Source: Bacteroidaceae bacterium
Lineage (GTDB): Bacteria > Bacteroidota > Bacteroidia > Bacteroidales > Bacteroidaceae
Reading direction: 5' to 3'
Assembly: GCA_900772575.1 (NCBI GenBank)
Contig: CAAHEN010000092.1
Location: 1 to 16,308 of the forward strand
Length of the DNA: 16,308 bases
Shown piece by piece: positions 12,793 through 16,308 of this stretch; positions within the stretch are counted from its first letter, which is position 1, and every line of letters starts with the position of its first letter. The notes under the pieces are model-generated. The model saw nothing but the letters and a program-made list of their open reading frames with translations. It did not search any database and was not told where the DNA came from. The position numbers were made by a program, and so were the translations under genes.

Positions 12793-14289
12793 ATGAGCGA
12801 CAGACTTTTCATCTTCGACACCACCCTGCGCGACGGCGAGCAGGTGCCTGGCTGCCAACTCAACACCGTCGAGAAGATACAAGTGGCCAAACAGCTCGAA
12901 GCTCTCGGCGTCGACGTCATCGAGGCCGGATTCCCCATCTCCAGTCCCGGTGACTTCAACTCCGTCATTGAGATTTCCAAAGCCGTCACCTGGCCCACCA
13001 TCTGTGCCCTGACACGCGCCGTCGACAAGGACATCGACTGCGCCGCCGAGGCCCTGAAGTTTGCCAAGCACAAGCGCATACACACCGGTATCGGGACAAG
13101 CGACAGTCATATCCGCTATAAGTTCAACTCCACCCGCGAGGCCATCATCGAGCGTGCCGTCGCCGCCGTCAAGTATGCCAAGCGCTACGTCGAGGACGTG
13201 GAATTCTACGCCGAAGACGCCGGCCGCACGGACAATGAGTACCTGGCCCGCGTGGTCGAGGCTGTCATCAAGGCCGGCGCCACCGTGGTCAACATCCCTG
13301 ACACAACAGGCTACTGTCTGCCGCGTGAGTACGGCGCGAAGATCAAGTACCTGATGGAACATGTCGACGGCGTCCACCGCGCCGTCCTCTCCACCCACTG
13401 CCACAACGACCTGGGCATGGCCACCGCCTGCACGCTCGAAGGCGTGCTCAACGGCGCCCGCCAGGTCGAGGTCACCATCAACGGCATCGGCGAGCGGGCC
13501 GGCAACACGAGCGAGGAGGAAATCGCCATGATCCTGAAGTGCCATCACGACCTGGGCATACAGACCAACATCAACACCCAGAAGATCGCGGCCACAAGCC
13601 GCATGGTCTCTTCGCTGATGAACATGCCTGTCCAACCCAACAAGGCCATCGTCGGGCGCAACGCCTTCGCCCACTCTTCGGGGATTCACCAGGACGGCGT
13701 ACTGAAAAACGTGGAGACCTACGAGATCATCAACCCCAAGGACGTCGGCATCGACGACAACGCCATCATCCTCACTGCCCGCTCCGGGCACGCCGCCCTC
13801 AAGCACCGCCTCGAAGTACTCGGCATCAATGTTCCGGACGAGAAGCTCGACACCATCTACGAGGCCTTTCTCAAACTGGCCGACAAGAAAAAGGAGGTCA
13901 CCGACGACGACATCATGGTGCTCGCCGGCGCTGAGCGCACCAGCAGCCACAGCATCAAGCTCGACTACCTACAGGTGACAAGCGGCCACGGCGTGCGCCC
14001 GGTCGCCGCCATCGTGCTCGACATCTCGGGCGAGAAGTTCCGCGCCGCCGCTGAGGGCAATGGCCCCGTCGACGCCGCCATCAACGCCCTCAAGGAGATC
14101 ATCAAGCGCCAGATGGTGCTCAAGGAATTCACAATCCAAGCCATCAACCGCGGCTCGAACGATGTGGGCAAGGTGCACATGCAGGTGGAGCACGACGGCC
14201 AGATCTATTACGGCTTCGGCGCCAACACCGACATCGTCACAGCCAGTGTGGAAGCCTACATTGACTGCATCAACAAGTTCCGCAAATGA
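12793..14289 (+). CDS. leuA: 2-isopropylmalate synthase
   Basis: The 498-residue enzyme condenses acetyl-CoA with 2-oxoisovalerate, the first committed step of leucine synthesis in the cytoplasm. The N-terminal TIM barrel carries TTLRDGEQVPG at 10-20 (Arg-Asp of the active site), EAGFP at 44-48 and HCHNDLG at 202-208 with the two metal-binding histidines. The segment NAFAHSSGIHQDGVLKN in the linker subdomain is typical. The C-terminal part from about 375 is the LeuA regulatory dimer domain, where leucine binds for feedback inhibition. Length fits the short bacterial form of about 500 residues. It is the first structural gene of the operon, after a 276-base leader, and its stop overlaps the next start by ATGA. 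Homologues such as citramalate or homocitrate synthase are possible, but adjacent leuC and leuD favour LeuA. Confidence 0.95.
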   Translation: MSDRLFIFDTTLRDGEQVPGCQLNTVEKIQVAKQLEALGVDVIEAGFPISSPGDFNSVIEISKAVTWPTICALTRAVDKDIDCAAEALKFAKHKRIHTGIGTSDSHIRYKFNSTREAIIERAVAAVKYAKRYVEDVEFYAEDAGRTDNEYLARVVEAVIKAGATVVNIPDTTGYCLPREYGAKIKYLMEHVDGVHRAVLSTHCHNDLGMATACTLEGVLNGARQVEVTINGIGERAGNTSEEEIAMILKCHHDLGIQTNINTQKIAATSRMVSSLMNMPVQPNKAIVGRNAFAHSSGIHQDGVLKNVETYEIINPKDVGIDDNAIILTARSGHAALKHRLEVLGINVPDEKLDTIYEAFLKLADKKKEVTDDDIMVLAGAERTSSHSIKLDYLQVTSGHGVRPVAAIVLDISGEKFRAAAEGNGPVDAAINALKEIIKRQMVLKEFTIQAINRGSNDVGKVHMQVEHDGQIYYGFGANTDIVTASVEAYIDCINKFRK

Positions 14290-14573
14290 AAGACTTTCCC
14301 CGCTGGCTGCTCGTTCTGGCCTTCATCTGCATCGTGCCCGTCTTCGTCTGCCCGCTCTATCTCTTCGGCGGACTGCGCCTCTTCAGCCCGTCGGGCTACG
14401 CTGTGGTGGACTTTCTGCTCTACATCACGCAGAACCTCGTGTGGCTGGTGCCGATTCTCTGCTTCTTCGGGGGACTCGACCTCCATCGCCGCGGTTTCGA
14501 ACGCACGGGAGTGACCGTCATCGGACTCGGCGTGGCACTGACAGCGCTAAGCGTCGCGCTTCTCTTCGTCTGA
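14286..14573 (+). CDS. Small membrane protein inside the leu operon, unknown function
   Basis: This 95-residue protein has three probable membrane helices: about residues 7-28, 39-61 and 74-95, joined by a short loop (GLRLFSPSG) and a charged loop (DLHRRGFERTG). There is no signal peptidase site, and I recognise no named family or catalytic motif. Its ATG overlaps the leuA stop by ATGA, so its translation is tied to leuA, and leuC follows after 57 bases. Base composition matches its neighbours. A place inside a biosynthetic operon suggests a link with leucine or its precursors, such as export or membrane tethering, but nothing in the sequence shows this. Confidence 0.75.
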   Translation: MKDFPRWLLVLAFICIVPVFVCPLYLFGGLRLFSPSGYAVVDFLLYITQNLVWLVPILCFFGGLDLHRRGFERTGVTVIGLGVALTALSVALLFV

Positions 14574-14630
14574 GCCCCTAAGGCGGGCCGCAGGCAATGC
14601 CTCATTTATCTATCAATCAAAAGCTTTGAC

Positions 14631-16010
14631 ATGAACACACTCTTCGACAAAATCTGGGACAGCCACGTGGTGCAACACATCGATGACGGCCCCGACCAAC
14701 TCTATATCGATCGTCTCTACGCCCACGAGGTGACCAGCCCGCAGGCTTTCGCCGGAATGCGGGCACGCGGCCTGAGGTGCTTTCGCCCAGACCATATCGT
14801 CTGCATGCCCGACCACAACACGCCGACCCACGACCAGGACAAGCCCATCGCCGAGCCCGTATCGCGCCGGCAGGTGGAGACGCTGGAAAAAAACGCCCGC
14901 GACTTTGGGCTCACCTATTTCGGCATGATGCACCCCGACAACGGCATCATCCACGTGGTCGGTCCGGAACAGGGGCTCTCGCTGCCTGGCATGACGATTG
15001 TCTGCGGTGACTCGCACACGTCGACCCACGGCGCCGTCGGAGCCGTAGCTTTCGGCATCGGCACGTCTGAGGTGGAGATGGTGATGGCCTCGCAGTGCAT
15101 CCTCCAGGCCAAGCCCAAATCGATGCGCATCAGTGTGGAGGGGCAACTCGGGCGTGGCGTCACGGCCAAGGACGTAGCCCTCTACATCATGAGCCGCCTG
15201 ACGACGGCTGGCGCCACGGGCCATTTTGTCGAATACGCCGGTTCGGCCATTCGCTCACTGACGATGGAGGGCCGCCTGACACTCTGCAACCTGAGCATTG
15301 AGATGGGTGCCCGCGGCGGTTTCATCGCCCCCGACGAGGTAACCTTTGCCTACCTCAAGGGACGCCCTTACGCTCCCAAAGGCGCTGAATGGGACCGTGC
15401 GGTCGACGCTTGGCGGCAGCTCCGCAGTGGCGACGACGCGGTCTTCGACAAGGAAGTCGTCTTCGACGCCGCCGACATCGCCCCGATGATCACCTACGGC
15501 ACCAATCCCGGCATGGGCATCGCCGTCACGGCCACCATTCCTGCGCCACAGTCGGCATCAGACGAGAAAGCACTGGCCTACATGCACTTCGCCGCCGGCG
15601 AACCGATGATTGGCAAACCGGTGGACTACGTGTTTCTCGGCGCCTGCACCAACGGACGCATCGAGGACTTCCGCGACTTCGCAGCCATCGCTCGCGGTAG
15701 GCACAAGGCGCCAGGCGTGACGGCGTGGCTGGTGCCCGGTTCGTGGCGTGTGGCCGAACAAGTCAAGGCCGAGGGACTCGACCGCATTCTCACCGACGCT
15801 GGGTTCGAGATTCGCCAGCCTGGCTGCTCCGCCTGCCTAGCCATGAACGATGACAAGGTGCCAGCGGGCAAGCTCGCCGTCTCAACGTCGAACCGCAACT
15901 TCGAGGGTCGCCAAGGCCCCGGTTCGCGCACCTGCCTGGCCTCGCCCATGACCGCTGCTGCCGCCGCCGTCACCGGTGTCATCACCGACCCGCGGACGCT
16001 TCTCAGCTGA
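14631..16010 (+). CDS. leuC: 3-isopropylmalate dehydratase large subunit
   Basis: The 459-residue protein is the iron-sulfur subunit of isopropylmalate isomerase, which with LeuD converts 2- to 3-isopropylmalate through dehydration and rehydration. It is an aconitase-family protein: DHNTPT at 61-66, CGDSHTSTHGAVGAVAFGIG at 125-144, and three cysteines that bind the 4Fe-4S cluster, Cys339 in GACTNGR and Cys399 and Cys402 in PGCSAC. The SNRNFEGRQGPGSRTCLASP segment (420-439) is a late family signature. Length is normal. It follows the small membrane protein by 57 bases and precedes leuD by 57 bases, on one probable transcript. ATG 14631 gives the usual N-terminus (MNTLFDKIWDSHVV). No damage is seen. 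Confidence 0.96.
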   Translation: MNTLFDKIWDSHVVQHIDDGPDQLYIDRLYAHEVTSPQAFAGMRARGLRCFRPDHIVCMPDHNTPTHDQDKPIAEPVSRRQVETLEKNARDFGLTYFGMMHPDNGIIHVVGPEQGLSLPGMTIVCGDSHTSTHGAVGAVAFGIGTSEVEMVMASQCILQAKPKSMRISVEGQLGRGVTAKDVALYIMSRLTTAGATGHFVEYAGSAIRSLTMEGRLTLCNLSIEMGARGGFIAPDEVTFAYLKGRPYAPKGAEWDRAVDAWRQLRSGDDAVFDKEVVFDAADIAPMITYGTNPGMGIAVTATIPAPQSASDEKALAYMHFAAGEPMIGKPVDYVFLGACTNGRIEDFRDFAAIARGRHKAPGVTAWLVPGSWRVAEQVKAEGLDRILTDAGFEIRQPGCSACLAMNDDKVPAGKLAVSTSNRNFEGRQGPGSRTCLASPMTAAAAAVTGVITDPRTLLS

Positions 16011-16067
16011 GCCGGTAGGCACTTATGACTTGGAACCCCGAAACCGGCTTAATCTTTAACTCCCATC

Positions 16068-16308
16068 ATGAAACAGAAATTCAACATCATAGAGAGCACC
16101 TGCGTGCCCCTGCCCCTTGAGAATGTCGACACAGACCAGATCATTCCAGCCCGTTTCCTTAAGGCCACCGACAAGGAAGGTTTCGGCGACAACCTCTTCC
16201 GCGACTGGCGCTACAACGCCGACGGCAGCAAAAAGGACTTTGTACTCAACGACCCGACCTACAGCGGCGAGGTGCTCGTCGCCGGCAAGAACTTCGGCTG
16301 CGGCTCGA
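16068..16308 (+). CDS. leuD: 3-isopropylmalate dehydratase small subunit, partial (5' part)
   Basis: The first 80 codons are visible before the window ends. The start, with VDTDQIIPARFLK near residues 20-32, and the later GKNFGCGS segment near 72-79 are family signatures of the swivel-domain subunit that completes the isopropylmalate isomerase active site with LeuC. The typical length is about 200 residues, so more than half is missing. It lies 57 bases after leuC; in that gap GCCGGT and ACCGGC are small inverted repeats but no promoter or terminator is apparent. Confidence 0.94.
   Translation, partial: MKQKFNIIESTCVPLPLENVDTDQIIPARFLKATDKEGFGDNLFRDWRYNADGSKKDFVLNDPTYSGEVLVAGKNFGCGS

Noticed and set aside
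12766..13950. A 394-codon minus-strand open frame opposite leuA
   Set aside because: It mirrors leuA, is low in complexity (rich in Val, Gly, Asp) and has no domain; leuA motifs are unmistakable.
1..16308. tRNA, rRNA, CRISPR array, insertion sequence or integrase
   Set aside because: I looked on both strands and saw no cloverleaf, no regularly spaced direct repeats with variable spacers, no transposase motif and no terminal inverted repeats. The only tandem repeat is the coding 21-bp array at 4920-5297.

Overview
The window looks like chromosomal DNA of a GC-rich member of the Bacteroidales, most likely a Prevotella-like organism. The evidence is four-fold. Several genes carry Bacteroidetes-type promoters (TAnnTTTG at -7, sometimes with TTG about 20 bases upstream). 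Almost all genes lack a Shine-Dalgarno sequence. The bS16 protein has the long Ala/Glu-rich tail seen in this phylum. There is also a periplasmic sugar-binding/AraC hybrid regulator and a carboxynorspermidine decarboxylase. The genus is an inference; no rRNA gene or other taxonomic marker is present.

Layout, left to right. (1) 1-2579, plus strand: the 3' end of a gene that is probably the Mod methyltransferase of a type III restriction-modification system, overlapping by ATGA a complete Res subunit (helicase plus PD-(D/E)XK nuclease). (2) 2821-3654, plus: a metal-type ABC permease (ABC-3/ZnuB family) with no ATPase or binding protein beside it. (3) 3783-5672, plus: a one-component transmembrane regulator made of a LacI/ribose-binding-like periplasmic sensor, one membrane helix, an 18-heptad coiled coil and an AraC DNA-binding domain. 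It has no kinase or receiver domain. A palindrome lies across its promoter. (4) A perfect bidirectional terminator at 5802-5846 separates it from the minus-strand block. (5) 5872-10881, minus: rpsP, an OPT-family transporter, nspC and galE. Transcription order is galE, nspC, OPT, rpsP; rpsP has its own promoter, and a terminator hairpin lies between galE and nspC. (6) 11148-12386, plus: an HD-domain (SAMHD1/dGTPase-like) phosphohydrolase, divergent from galE. (7) 12503 to the end, plus: a leucine biosynthesis operon with a 276-base leader, leuA, a small membrane protein, leuC and the start of leuD.

How the genes work together. The leu operon supplies the first two steps of leucine synthesis: LeuA makes 2-isopropylmalate and LeuCD isomerises it. 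Its leader holds a 22-codon peptide with five Leu codons, three of them consecutive, followed by a strong hairpin. The peptide's stop-codon region is complementary to the hairpin's left arm, which is the layout expected of ribosome-mediated leucine attenuation. The remaining genes are mostly independent: DNA defence (Mod/Res), metal transport, sugar sensing, ribosome assembly, peptide transport, polyamine synthesis, UDP-galactose/UDP-glucose interconversion and probable nucleotide hydrolysis.

The most interesting points are the leucine attenuator, the kinase-less membrane regulator with its regular Leu/Gln heptad ladder and promoter palindrome, the membrane protein coupled to leuA, a terminator hairpin only about 10 bases before nspC, and hairpins at the predicted 5' ends of three mRNAs.
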